Assembly (NCBI GenBank): GCA_001051155.2
Contig: JYIP02000008.1
Location: 2,170,001-2,234,000, forward strand
Length of the DNA stretch: 64,000 nt
Direction of reading: 5' to 3'
From: Chrysoporthe austroafricana
Lineage: Eukaryota > Ascomycota > Sordariomycetes > Diaporthales > Cryphonectriaceae
Below are positions 1-11,518 of this stretch, piece by piece; within the stretch, counting starts at the first letter, position 1, and every line of letters starts with the position of its first letter. The notes beneath the pieces are model-generated. The model did not search any database. It was not told where the DNA came from and saw only the letters and a list, made by a program, of their open reading frames with translations. Position numbers and translations under genes: made by a program.

Positions 1-2
1 TG

Positions 3-191
3 CACCTCGACAGCGGCGAGAAGAGACTCCTCAAGCCCGGCGACATGACCGTGCAGCGGGCGACCATGCATGAATGGCGCAACCCGAGCAAGACGAAGTG
101 GGCGAGGATGATCGGGATTCTGTCCGAGTGCGAGCCGGTCGTCGTGGGAGGCGAGACCCTTGGCACCTTCTTTCCGCCGGCAGAGCATTGA
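3..191 (+). CDS. Cupin-domain protein, C-terminal end (cut by window start)
   Basis: The window opens inside a coding exon read in frame 3, giving about 62 residues and a TGA stop. The visible piece contains a cupin-like second half: a turn with LKPGDMTVQR, then TMHEWRNPS, where the His sits at the place of the last metal ligand of the RmlC-type cupin barrel, and a closing strand WARMIGILSEC. Small stand-alone fungal cupins usually end with a VVVGG-x-LG stretch, which is seen here. The protein is probably a small cytosolic cupin of unknown substrate. The start, any introns and the N-terminal metal ligands lie outside the window. The next gene (HET) converges on it from the opposite strand. 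Confidence 0.7.
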   Translation, partial: HLDSGEKRLLKPGDMTVQRATMHEWRNPSKTKWARMIGILSECEPVVVGGETLGTFFPPAEH

Positions 192-411
192 GGCCTCAGG
201 ATCATATTTGACCTGGGCCGCTCGCGCCAGGTGCTTGAGAGTGGTATATTGGGAATGCCCGCTCACGGGGCAGGTATGGACATGCGTTGTAGCAAGCTGC
301 AGACGATAGCAATATCGAGCGCTGGCAACTACTTCTACTCATGCGACCCGCACTGTCGTTGACAGGACCGAATCATGTTTTTTCAATGCCTTTATGTCGA
401 GGTCCTCGTCC

Positions 412-2864
412 TCAGATCAGCGTAATCGGCTCCGGGGCGGTGTTGTCGAACATATCCAAGTGATCCTCCCGGAGTACAAAGACTCCCCGGCGTACGTACA
501 CACCTCGACGTTCCTGGCTTTCCTGAACTATCATGCCCGAGAAAAGGAGCTTCTTGGAGTAACCAGGCGGCTGGTTGATAAGCTTCAGTGCCAGAACGTC
601 CCCAGATGACTGCTCTAGTCCAAAGTCCAAGGCTGCGTAGGCGACGTGCTCGTCACCGTCGTGGACGCAGTAGTTGAAATCATCGTATACAACTAGCCAA
701 GACTCTGGATCCGGTGAGTCGCTTTTCAGCTGCAGCTGTGCCGAATCCAGCGGACCGGAGATCGAAATCTGTCGGTACCTCCCTTTCAAGGTCAAGTGGC
801 CACCCGTCAAGCACCCGAAGGCACTCTCCCCTTCAAGCTGAATATCGGCATCGAGCAGCTCAATCTCCCCAGTCAACATCTCGATAGTGCCCAGCGTGAC
901 GCAGCCCCAGTCGTTACAGGGAACACTCGGCCAGTGTATGAACTTATCCAGACTTGCCCAGGACCACGAAGGCGCACGATACTTCTTTGGCCGCGACAAT
1001 GGCCAGTCCAAGACGGTAAATTTGGATCTGGGCTCCTCTGTCTCCGGCTGCGACGGGGGCCAGGACCAAACCTTCGACAAGAATTGAAGCTTGGGGCTTC
1101 GCTGCGGCTTCCACAGCAGGCCAAGGGCGAGATCATTTTCCCATATACCGGCTAGATACCTCCCGACGTTGCATCTTGCTGCGAGATCTCTAGCCAAACC
1201 CTCAGCTGCTGGGAACTTATCCGTCTCGTACGTGAGAAGTCTGTCTGAGAATTGTTGTATCGCCGAGTACCACATGCAAAAGGGCCTGTAAGCCACGTCT
1301 TCCCATTCTGAGGAGTCCGAGCAGTCGTCGCTGTCCGAGTCCCCGGACTGTGACGAATCCTCCTGCATGGCAGCTTCGTCATCGCCAGATAAACCTAGCG
1401 ACGCGCTATGCTCGGGCGAGCTTGTCACCTCTGACGGCAGTTTCTCAGGTCCGTTGTCTACATCGCTGTCATACTCTTCATCGGCGACAGTCGGCAGTGC
1501 TTCAATGTTGAAACGACTCATCGGTGAATTTATGCCGTAATTTGCGTCGCCTTCGGTGCGTAGGAGATTGGCGATCTTGCACTCGTGATAGATCCTTGAG
1601 TGGCAGAAGTGCAAAATTCTCCTAGATAGGAATCGTTCCTGCAGGGTCCAGCCCCTCCGATTCCACCATGAGTTCTCTATGTCTTCTTCGTAGTGCTCAT
1701 TAACTTGATCAGTCATCTGAAGGAGAAGATGACCATCAGAGCCGCCGTGCACTGGGTGAATGTATGGGATTCGGGCACTTCGTAGTTGCCTCCTTTGCAG
1801 GAATCCATCGTGACAAGACCTGGCAGAGGTTGACACGACCGTGATAGTCGCATACTTGTAGACCTCGGCCATCCTCGCGGCTTCTTGCTCCCAGTCTGTC
1901 GAGGAGTCCTGCATGATACAGAGAGAATCGACCCATAGATAATCATATCCAAGGGCTCGGGTAACTTCGACGGCGTCCCGGAAATTTGGCGGCAAACTGC
2001 GCGCAGACAGATAGGTTAGTAAGACTGGTGGGGGCCTATTGGTACAACCTGGTCATACATTTCCATGGGTATATCCGCCATCCTCTCCTTTATCGTCGAG
2101 GTCTTGGTAGTCAACATAAGCTTCTGCTCATTCTTCGGTCCCCAGCAGTGACTAAAAGCCACGTATGAGACAGGATCTAATACATCTGCCATATGTTGGA
2201 GAACGACGCCGTTTTGAACATTCAATAGGCGGGTGGGGACAAAGTCTCCCCTCGGGATAGAGCAGACATCATGATTTTGCATGCAGTCGTTAATCCAGCC
2301 CTGCATCTTGGCTACGGACTTGGCTGATAATGGATCCTCCTCCACCGGTTGGCGCAAATTCCGGCGCTGGGGGTCTTTTTCAGGACTTGGATTCTCTGGT
2401 ACAGAAATGTCAGTCAAACGATACGCCCTGTCTGAAACACTGAAAACAAATATCTCAGACGTCTTTTGGATGTGGCACTCACGGTCGCCATTTGAGAACA
2501 CAGCAAAGAATAAATCTCTGGGCTGTGGTGCTCCATCATAGGTGAACTCGATGGCCAGCATATAGACACCGTTTTCCTCGGAGCTGTTCCACTCCTCGCT
2601 CATTTTCTTCTCCCAGCTGCCGATATAGAACCTCGCATTTCGAAGTTCAAGACGCACCGGCCTATCCAGGCCGCTTTCGGTGACATCAAAATACTCGCTC
2701 AGGAGGTGAACGAGCAAATCACAGAACTCACAGCCATCGCTCGCGTTCTTCGCGAGCCGCGCCAGGCCTGGGTAGACTTCTTCAACGGAAAATGGCAGCG
2801 GAATCAGGTCTTCCACAACCTTTGTGAAGTCGACCACGAGACATGAACAGAGCTCGCAAGGCAT
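412..2864 (-). CDS. HET-domain (heterokaryon incompatibility) protein
   Basis: Two exons, 2864-2059 and 1996-412, joined over a 62-bp GT-AG intron, give 796 residues. The HET domain (roughly residues 234-390) shows YVAFSHCWG, LTTKTSTIKERM, LPPNFRDAVEVTR, YLWVDSLCI and a closing VSTSA. The splice restores IPMEILPPNFRD, exactly the family core, so the intron call is firm. The N-terminus carries a Cys cluster (C-x2-C-x-C, then C-x2-C near residue 45), common in HET proteins that read a preceding region. An acidic Ser/Asp/Glu segment follows the domain, and a WSWASLD motif occurs later, as is usual after HET domains. HET proteins trigger cell death on fusion of unlike hyphae or act in NLR-like immunity. 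No NACHT, NB-ARC or lipase partner is adjacent, so the trigger is unknown. Confidence 0.9.
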
Positions 2865-4349
2865 TCTGTTGCATAGACGATTGAAACAAACCGTTTGAGC
2901 CGTTCATCGGATGGATTGTCCCGCCGTGTGAGGATCAAACAAGATAATACTACGGCAAGAGAGCATGGCAGATGCTCGAGCGGAGAGATGGTGTCAAGCT
3001 TTGCAACGAGGTCTACCCTGTGGCTCCATCAGTTAGTGTCCAATCATACCTCGGATTCACTGCGATCTGATAGTCTAGTTTTCCTCGCGAGCGCGTTGGC
3101 AAATGCTTCTACTGTATATAGGCTGCGGTTGGACCCCCTCTCCCCTTTGGTGGAGAGGGAGGGGAGCGGAAGCTGGATGTTGGGTGGCTCTGTTTGGTGA
3201 GCCTCGTTGGACAGTGGGCCTATCGAGCGGAATTGTCAGGCAGATGCCGGCTAGTCAAGTCGAATCCCGGCGTTGAGGGAGCTGAAGTGGATGCAGCGCT
3301 GGCCGGCTAAGCGCTGTGCCTTTCTGTATGAAGTGGCGAATTAACATGCTTCGCGTCGGTGGACTGCTATGTTGGCGCGGGTTGGCGGCCGTTTGTTCAG
3401 GACCCCTATCAGATATCTATACTATGGTAGGGCCAGCTCATGCATACGTCTATACTCTTTTCAGTATAAATCATTCCCGAGAGAAAAAAAAAAAAAAGAA
3501 TTTAGGCTGGGTGCCTTGCTAACTACCCATTTCGTGCTAGTACTGAGGCATGTGGATTTAGTAGAGTGGATCGGCAACATGAGTTCTATGGTACTGGGTT
3601 ACCCGGTAGGGTCCTAATACATGCCCATCACACTATAGTAGGGCGCAGCGTGATGTTCTCGATGAGGCGGTGAGCCGAAGGCAGCGGCATCATTGCCTCA
3701 GAACACAGCGCAAGAGAAGACAGCCGAGAGATCGTGAGAGGGCGAATCTGACAGCGAGTTGTCGTAGGGCGTCTAGTGAACCTTAGGTATTTACCCAGCA
3801 CTACCATAGCAGGACCCTAGTCATGTCAGAGCCCACTACCCCTCCTACCCACATACTCGGTACTAATACGAAACGGGTAGACGGTGAGACATCAAGCCCG
3901 AATTTCATGATCTTGCTTTCGGCAATAAAATATATTAAGACAGTATTGACTCCGCCAATATTTGATAGGTAGTCCGAAAAAACGCTTGTAACTAAAGAGA
4001 TGAGTCTATTTGGTTGCCGTAAGCGCCGGGAGGGGGCGGACATACGCGCCGAGGATGATGAAGAGTTCGCAGGAGGAGCACTGCCTACGCTGCTGCTGTG
4101 GAGCATCCTCATGGCTTCTAGATCGTGTGGCAGAGCGGACCGGGGGTCGGCTTTACCTAAGAGGACTGCCCCACCCTATTTTTTCTGCGTATGGCCGTGT
4201 CAGGAGGACGCAGCCGGATCCTGATCTCACATTCCTGTCCTGCGTCTCTTTCCTCCGCGTCAGCAAGGACCTCGTCTGTCTGGCAACGGCGAACCGACTT
4301 CTTCGATCCGGATTACCCTCCCGCATTTGCTTCCTTGAATATTATTATA
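2865..4349. other. Gene-free stretch between HET gene and small SERF/Zn gene
   Basis: No convincing gene seen. It holds a C-rich/G-rich inverted repeat near 3134-3165 (CCCCTCTCC against GGAGAGGGAGGGG) in what would be the HET promoter, and an A-run at about 3484-3497. The last 100 bases are probably the 5' leader of the next gene. Confidence 0.5.
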
Positions 4350-4701
4350 ATGGGTGGTGGCAACGCAAGACTCCCTTGAACCTCGCGCACGACGCATCTT
4401 TGGTCTCGCTGACCGACTTTCCAGGGAGCCAAGGCGGCGCAGAAGCGCGAACGGAATGCGAAGAAGGCCGGCAAGACGAACACGTCCCAAAAGGCCGCCA
4501 ACGAAAAGGCCATGGACAAGAAGTGCTCGCTCTGCGGTGCGTTGCTTCACACCACTGCCAGGCGTGCCATGTCCGTCCCCTCCTCCTCCCGAGTTACCAT
4601 GTCCGCAATGGACTAACTCACTGTTGATAAGGTTCGAGGCCCATATGAATTCGAAACATCCCGGCGTACCGGTAGAGAATGGCTTTGGCGCATACCTGTA
4701 G
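4350..4701 (+). CDS. Small SERF (4F5)-type zinc-binding protein
   Basis: Three short exons, 4350-4364, 4425-4570 and 4632-4701, give 76 residues. The N-terminus is MGGGNGAKAAQKRERN, the hallmark of the small 4F5/SERF-like, At2g23090-type family, followed by KKAGKTNTSQKAANEKAMDKK, C-x2-C (CSLC) and, in the last exon, a His pair FEAHMNSKH that would complete a zinc site. Family members are about 70-80 residues, matching this model. Intron 1 (4365-4424) starts with GCAAGA and ends CTTTCCAG; using a GC donor is the only splice that restores the conserved N-terminus. A GT alternative at 4357 with a weak acceptor at 4428 would give MGAKAAQ in frame. Intron 2 (4571-4631) has a GTCCGT donor and a CTAAC branch site. 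The function is not well defined; SERF proteins modulate protein aggregation in other eukaryotes. Confidence 0.8.
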
Positions 4702-4879
4702 TGATGCTACGACTGTGACGAGAATGTCCAAGATATAACGGCGTTCGGTGGAACAAATATGTGGGAGTTAAGAGCAATGTGGAGCGTAAGGTGCAACAGG
4801 TCTCGTCGTTCTAGACTGTTTGGTTGGAAACAATACATTGGATAATTCTTGGGGCAGCCTATGGCCCTTTGGCCACTTC

Positions 4880-6121
4880 CTAGTGGGCCTCGACGGCCTT
4901 GGGCTGAGTCTCTACGCTTACCGGCCCGGCCGGACCGTGGGCCTCCTTCGCCAGCCTCTGCTCCTCCCTGATCTGCGCCAGTATATCAGGATACCACCTC
5001 TCCCCGACATCGGGATGGCTCTTGACCCTGTTCCTCAGCGTCGCCTCGCCCAAGGTCTTCGCGACGCCCCCTCCCCTAAAGGTAAACTCCACATCATCCA
5101 GCCTGCCGCCGTTCGCTTCCAGAACCTCCCGGCGCTGCGCCTTCACAGACTCGGGAACCTGTCCCACGCCGACCTTCTCCAGGTCCGCAAACTCCGCATC
5201 CCCTCTTACGCCCTGGAAGAACGGGATCGAGAACCTCGCCCCCTCGCCCGCAGCGGGCGACAGCACGCGGTGCGTGGTCGACGCGCAGACGCCCTGCGTG
5301 AGCGCCTCCATGCCCTGTCCGATGGCCACGACCAGCGTCCCCTCGATGGGCGGGCAGTCGATCCACTGGCCCTGCATGTTCTGCACCTGTAGGCCCCTGT
5401 GGTGGCTCGCCTGCAGGAGGTAGCTGGAGAGCATGGAGTCCTTGTGCGGGCCCACGCCCTGCCTGCTCGCGGCGTTGGGGCCCAGCTCGCCGACGTCCGG
5501 GTACTTGACGATCTTCAGCTTGTGCTGCTGGTCGGCGTCGAAGTACTTGTTGAAGGCGTCTGCCGGCAGCTCGATGGCCTCGGCGATGAGGGACGTGAAG
5601 CGGATGGACATCGCGCCCATCAGGTTCATGTACTCTGTAAAGGTGGACCGGAAATCCGGAAGCACGACAGGGGAGGGCCACTGGTTTGGTGCGAGGAGGT
5701 TGTAGTATCTTGGGGATCCCTCCTCGGGTATGGGATGCTCCGTCGAGAGGTCGATCTGCTCTCGATGGTCTATCTCTCCTGCTGTGATTTCCGCCGAGAG
5801 CCTACTGTAGCCCAGGAACGATGGTGCATTCTTCATCTCAATTTTGAGTCTGGACGATGGTTAATGCGCCGTCTTGCCATCCGAGATCACCTTATCCAAC
5901 GCATCAGGGCAGGGGACTCACTTCTCCTCGAGAGGGATGTCGAAGAAAGCTCTTCCTTCTGAGATTACCTTCTTGAATAGGTCCTCCGCTATGCCTACAT
6001 TCTTGATGTATAGAAAGCCCACCTCCATCAGAGCATGCCGGAGATCAGCTAGGAACGCCGGCTTGGTGGCCGGATCATCCGCCAGAGACAGATCCAAGAT
6101 CGGGATGGATTTGAAAGACAT
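4880..6121 (-). CDS. 2-oxoglutarate/Fe(II)-dependent dioxygenase (isopenicillin N synthase-like)
   Basis: Exons 6121-5922 and 5849-4880, with a GTGAGT donor and a TAAC branch before CCAG, give 389 residues. The N-terminal DIOX_N region (IPILDLS, ...ALMEVGFLYIKN) precedes the double-stranded beta-helix core. The iron ligands are visible as H202-x-D204 (VGPHKDS) and H260 (TTHRVLSP), and the 2OG-binding R272-x-S274 as RFSIPFF. Such enzymes hydroxylate, desaturate or close rings on small molecules, in primary or secondary metabolism; the substrate cannot be read from sequence. I chose the ATG at 6121 (MSFKSIP) because family members start just before the I-P-I-x-D strand; an in-frame ATG 39 bases upstream is possible. 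The C-terminal tail is Pro/Glu rich. It is convergent with the small SERF gene. Confidence 0.92.
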
Positions 6122-7140
6122 ATCGGCTATCGACTCGAACACACAGCTCGTTCGGAACACTGTCTCTCACCAGGAGGTATTCGTCATGGTGCAGGAGTCA
6201 AAAGAACGATCCCTTTAGGCAATCGTGTCGCCTCACGCCAACATTCAAAGGATGGCGCCATCGCCGCGTTCCGGGCCCGGCTCCGGTCCCACGCGCTTCC
6301 CCGCAGTCGATCAGCCCAGGACGGCCCGTCAAATTCGCCGACGACTATATCGCAAGCAGTCGCATGAGATTTTCAGGAGACATATCTAATTGATTGTGGT
6401 GCCAGAGACTTCTGAAGTGGCCACACATCAACGACATCCTCACCCGCTACATGCCCTGACAGTTGCTACCCGGTGCTAGAGCCCAGCTTCGACGGTGGCA
6501 TCCCTTCCCCAAGGAAGAGGTTCTGCAGACTTGGAGGGGGTTCGGAACGGGGAATAAATGGTACAAATATCAAGTATATATATAATGAACATTTGGAGTA
6601 TGCAGGGGAAGAAAGAAAAAGTTCTTGACATTCGTAAAATTGTCGATCTGTTGAACTGAGGAAGCCAGATTTTGATGGTGGGAGTTGTCGCTAATATCCA
6701 CTGCAGTTGGAATTTACGCAAGCTAGATGCATCCTCACCACTTGTGTAAATATGCAGCCTCTTCCTAGGTTCCATTGTGTGCTGGACATCATCTTGCGCA
6801 TTTCATACTCTAGCTTGCCCGCTGCTACTGTTATGTCTGATTAACTGCTCTGTTCAAGCCTGGAGGTTTTGCCCACAGTGATCTCTCAAGGTTCAGGCAA
6901 TTGTGATAAGGCATTATAGCTCAAGCGAGGTCTTGACAGATTCGATAGTAATGGATTGTCATAAGCACATCTCCATGTCATCAAACCATCAACTTCCCAC
7001 ACTGCCCTATCAAGGCCATCTCATATCATGAAGACCGCTCCAAAATTGCCATCATTTTCTGCGTGAGTTGAAAGTAGACCATAGTGTCTAAGATCGACAC
7101 TCACATAGAACTCCCATGAACTGCAAGAACTGCAAGGTAG
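6122..7140. other. Gene-free stretch upstream of the dioxygenase
   Basis: No gene seen. It should contain the dioxygenase promoter (right after 6121) and the 3' end of the secreted protein gene. It is AT-rich around 6540-6700. Confidence 0.5.
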
Positions 7141-9569
7141 CTAGGCCTCTGAAGTAGTATTGAAAATAGTAATAATAGTGGTGACCAAGACAATATTTTC
7201 ATCGTATCCCAGCGAGGCACTGGTTGTAGTTGTACCGACCACAGAGTTGTTCGTAGTAGGCCAGTCCAATTTTTGTTCCGCCTGTACGCCTACGTTGCCG
7301 TCAGCCATGGCGGCAAGCTGAGCCACGACATCGTCAATAACGTGTGATGAAGCAAATGTAAGAGAAGACCCCGAATCAACTGCATATTCTTCCAGCGAGA
7401 TGGAAGTCGAGCTAGTGGAGGAAGGGGTAGGTTCCGAACCCTCCGGTGCTAGTGCAGGAAATTGTGGTGCGGTGCTTGTACTAGGGCCGACGATGTATGT
7501 GCTGGGACTAAACCATCCTTCACCTAGGACATGCGTCACTGTGATGGTGGGCATCTCGACGTGGACGATGCTCGGAGCGGCCAGTGTGGCAGTGGACGTG
7601 ATTGTGACGATCGGGCTTGTTGACATGGTTGCAGGAGATGGATTCCCGGTTTCCTCCATACCTAGGATACCGTGCGGCGGTAGCAGACCTCCCAGAAGTG
7701 GCAGGCCATGGAGCCAATGTTTGAATGCGCCGAGAATGGATTTGAAGTCCGTCGCGATCTGTTTGAGGAAGTTATCCTTGGGATTTGCCTTTCGAGGTGG
7801 CAGGGCCGTAATGGCTAATGTCGCGGATGCTGCTAAGTTGACGCCTACTGAAGGTGGTGGTGCGGTCATGAATGAGCCGACTGTCTGAGTACCGAGCGGC
7901 CCGCTGTCTTCGATTACTAGATCGTCCGAGTCAAAGACATGAATGACTTCACACGCTGCAGATCCCACGTAGCCAACCGCATTCTTGGCAGCAGCCTCAG
8001 CCTGCCGCATGAATGTGAAGCCCAGACCAAGGGCTGGATCTGACCCAGGGAACAAGTCTAGGATGGAGTCACCTGCTAGGGAAAGGAAAGGCCCTAGTGT
8101 TGCCAAGACCTCTGTCATGTTGTCAGGAGACGTTGAGGGTATGGTCATATCGCTAAGCCAAGTCCCCAAGGCCGATGAACAGGATGCAACGCCCCCGGTG
8201 GGTGGAGGATATAGACAAGACCATGTGATGTTGTCGGTCGTGGAGCCCATGGTGCTGACCTGGAACGTACATGCGCTGTCACCGAACGTGAGGTTGGGGC
8301 TGAAGTAGGGCGTTTTGAGATAGCTATCAACCGCGACTTGGACATCGAAGCTGCTCGAGCTGGGGCTTTGTCGCCTCCCAAGTGATGCGATGTGGCTGGA
8401 AGGTGATGCGCTGCCAGCCATCGAGCCGAGCTGGCCGTAAAAGTTCTCCACTAGCACCTGTGTGAGACTGCTACAATTCCCCGTGTAAAGACTCATCCCT
8501 GAGCCGTCAAACACCAATGCATCGTCTCCTGGGATCTGTAATCCCAGTTGGCCTGTGACCGGATTGTCGGGCGAGAGATTGAGGACATAGGGATTGCCAC
8601 TAGCCAGAGCTGAGATATACTGTGGCGTAGTGCCGTTGTCACCGAACGCGATGATCATGGGATTTTTTAGGTCAAAGTCATCCAGCGGCACGACTGCGAC
8701 AGCAACCATATCCATGGAAGATGTAGGCGTAGAGAGTGTAAAACAGGACGTCGGAGAGCGAGGAGCCAGCAAGGTCACCCCAGTCAAAGAGGCGCTGCTC
8801 AAAGTAATAGACGAGTACGTCGTGAGAGCCAGCGAAGATGTTCCCATAGACATGCCTGAGGGCAAAACAGTCGAGAACACAGCCGGTGAAGATGTACCGA
8901 AGCTGACCAGTGCGACTGAGGATTCAAGGGCCGTATTGGAACCGACGAGGCTAAGATTAACAGTCAAAGACCCTGGGATCCCCGAGGTCGTGAGAACTGA
9001 GGGCGCAGCTGTGGGTGCGATTGTAGATGAAATCACTTGTATGCTCGTCGACAATGAGCCCGTAGGAGCTGACGACAGCGGCGAAGCGGAAGACGAAGTC
9101 GTCGTTGACGTACTCGAGGAGAGTAGCGAACCAAGACCATTGGAAAGCGACATCACAGAAGCGATTGTCGCAGTGCCGCCTGATGAACTCACACTAGGGT
9201 TGGATGTGGGGCTGGATATTATTTCGGTTGAGAGACTTGCGGATGAGGCACTGAACGAAGGAAAAGTTCCAGTCAACGTCGTTGATGGACCAGTTGGCAC
9301 AATGACTGCTGAGCTTGAGCTACCGACGACGGATGCAAGAGTCTCAGTGGACAGAGACAGGAGCGGCTGTGGTATGTCAGCGTCGAGAGTCAAGATATCT
9401 GCATGAAACTCACCGAAAGACTGGACGGCATGGTGCCGAAACACTCGCATGCAGTGTAGATAGTCTGAATCTGGGTGAGATAGACTGTCTCGGTCTGAGC
9501 CTCAGCCAGCCATGCGAAGAGCAAGCCGGCGAGGATCAGGCAGAGCGGCATGCTGGTGAGCAGAGACAT
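7141..9569 (-). CDS. Ser/Thr-rich secreted (mucin-like) protein, unrecognised family
   Basis: Exons 9569-9414 and 9366-7141 over a 47-bp intron (GTGAGT ... CACAG) give 793 residues. The start at 9569 gives a classical signal peptide (MSLLTSMPLCLILAGLLFAWLAEA). A Ser/Thr-rich, Pro/Gly/Ala-containing stalk of about 200 residues follows, a likely target of O-mannosylation. A central part, about residues 240-600, is folded-looking, with scattered Cys (CFTLS, GNCSSL, DSACTF, WSCLYPP, ASCSSALG, SAACEV) and N-glycosylation sequons (NMT, NLT, NIT). A second Ser/Thr/Pro-rich tail ends in TTSEA without a clear GPI signal. I recognise no catalytic domain. It is probably a cell-wall or extracellular matrix protein. 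It is divergently placed from the ribosomal protein gene. Confidence 0.75.
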
Positions 9570-10483
9570 CCTGTATGCATTTCCCGAGAGAGCAGACTGG
9601 CTGACCAGGAGCAAAGAGCCAGAAGCAAAAGCAAGGGAACAAGAGAGACACAGACTTCCAAGGCCGAGTTGCAGAGGACCTTGAATCGTCAAGATGCCGA
9701 TCCAGTCTGCGTGCACGACCGATGATTGCTGGATGGCTTAAGTGCGCCGGGCAACCGGATTGGAAGTAGGCAGTGGAATAATGGTGAAGTTGAACATCTG
9801 TAGCGATGGAAGGAAAGGCCTGCTTACGTCTTCCTGGAGGAAGGCGTTGATCGCAAGCATGACGAGAACATTTTGATATGGCAGCTTCGTGCTAAGCGGC
9901 TGCGCAAACCACTATGGCCACCGCTCCTTCTTACCAAGACTGTCATCGCCATTTTGTCTGCCATAGGGACTGTCCACCCCAAGGACGACGGCTTTTCTGG
10001 CCCTCAGCAAGGCTCAGGATGAGCGCCTGCACTCGCTTTCTAAACCCGCCATAGTCTTGTGGCGAGGGTTTCCCTTCCAGTCTATCGATATCTCCACCGT
10101 CTCTTAGGGTATTGGGTCCCGAGCAAGCGATTTTCCAATATCGCTGGTCAATCCAGACCATACGTGAGATTAACAGACACGTATGGCTGTTCGTGGTTCG
10201 TGAGATGTGAACACTGAAGATCTTCAACGCTTCCTATTGAACTGCTGGGTATTTCTCAAGGGTTGAGTATGGCCAATCAAAAGTATGGGTGGGGCCGCTC
10301 TTATCAGCACGTGCTGCTACTCGATAAGCGCTAACAATTTTTTGAAGAGCGCACCATTCCCGCCCAATTTCTCCCGCTTGGCGACCCGCTACAGTTTTCC
10401 ACGACAACGACATCCACGAAAAGACTCGATCCTCGGCCATCTTCCTCCCACCGACACCGATCAACCCCTTTCAATAACTCAAA
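9570..10483. other. Divergent intergenic region (secreted protein / uL14)
   Basis: Between two oppositely directed starts, so it should hold both promoters. The last 120 bases before 10484 are C/T-rich, as is common before ribosomal protein genes. No gene seen. Confidence 0.5.
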
Positions 10484-11518
10484 ATGGCCAAGATCTCGTG
10501 AGTACGACCTCGACTTCTGTGGGCTGGACGATCCGGACGCCAATTCGGGCTTTGCGGGGCGGAGACGAGCTATGCACTCGAAAACTCAACCTTGATGTGC
10601 AAATTGCGCGAGAGGCGACAATCGACCAAGAAACCTTGAATGCGAAGCTGTCAAAACCTCTCAAAGCCTGGAATTCGGCGATTCGAGAAAGACGGATCAA
10701 AGAGACCATAGAGACAAGCAGATTTGCGCGGGAACTTTTCGCTGACGAAGGTGTCTGCACAGCCGTGGTGCCCCCGGTGGCAAGCTCAAGATGACCCTGG
10801 GTCTCCCAGTGTACGTTCTCCCAATCGGTCCAAGATTCGACCGCGAAAGGACGACCACGAAGCATACTCCACAGATCTGGAAACAGGATGGGAACTGACA
10901 AGGGTACATAGCGGTGCCATCATGAACTGTGCAGACAACTCCGGCGCACGAAACCTCTACATCATCTCCGTTAAGGGTATCGGTGCCCGTCTGAACAGAC
11001 TGCCTGCTGGTGGTGTTGGTGACATGGTGTATGTACTCCTGAATCCGGCAGACACGCGACACCATCCTACGCACATAAATCGAATGTCGCCATCTGCACG
11101 ACGACTGCTCCTCTGACACTACACACAATGTCCTGGAGTAGGAGGGCACACAGCTGATAATCCGTTTCCCACAGCATGGCCACCGTCAAGAAGGGCAAGC
11201 CCGAGCTCCGCAAGAAGGTCCACCCCGCCGTCATTGTCCGCCAGTCCAAGCCCTGGAAGCGCACCGACGGTGTTTTCCTGTACTTCGAGGACAACGCTGG
11301 TGTTGTGAGTGCACCCCTACGATGTGCAGAAGAGTTTGAACTTCTGGGGTTATTGAAGTGCAGCAAAATAGTACGAGAGGATGGAGGCTAACACCTAGAT
11401 CCTACAGATCGTCAACCCCAAGGGTGAGATGAAGGGCTCTGCCATCACCGGCCCCGTCGGAAAGGAAGCCGCTGAGCTGTGGCCCCGTATCGCCTCCAAC
11501 TCCGGTGTCGTGATGTAA
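10484..11518 (+). CDS. rpl23: 60S ribosomal protein uL14 (L23)
   Basis: Five exons, 10484-10497, 10763-10810, 10912-11028, 11175-11304 and 11408-11518, give 139 residues; all introns are GT-AG and all phases close. The protein reads [90 protein letters not shown] and ends [18 protein letters not shown]...SNSGVVM, the near-invariant uL14 sequence. It sits on the large-subunit face at intersubunit bridges. The 14-base first exon followed by a 265-bp intron right after the start codon region is typical of fungal ribosomal protein genes, where the first intron often carries expression signals. Length matches filamentous-fungal orthologues. Confidence 0.97.

Noticed and set aside
3134..3165. A C-rich/G-rich inverted repeat as a terminator
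   Set aside because: It lies in the promoter region of the HET gene, and such intrinsic terminators do not apply to fungal pol II genes.
5094..5681. A 195-codon Gly/Arg-rich frame beside the dioxygenase exon
   Set aside because: Same-strand shifted frame of the dioxygenase; the real frame shows the iron and 2OG ligands.
8594..9406. A 270-codon open frame on the plus strand over the secreted-protein gene
   Set aside because: It is antisense to the Ser/Thr-rich coding exon; its acidic Glu/Val composition is what the reversed repeat codons would give, and it has no domain.
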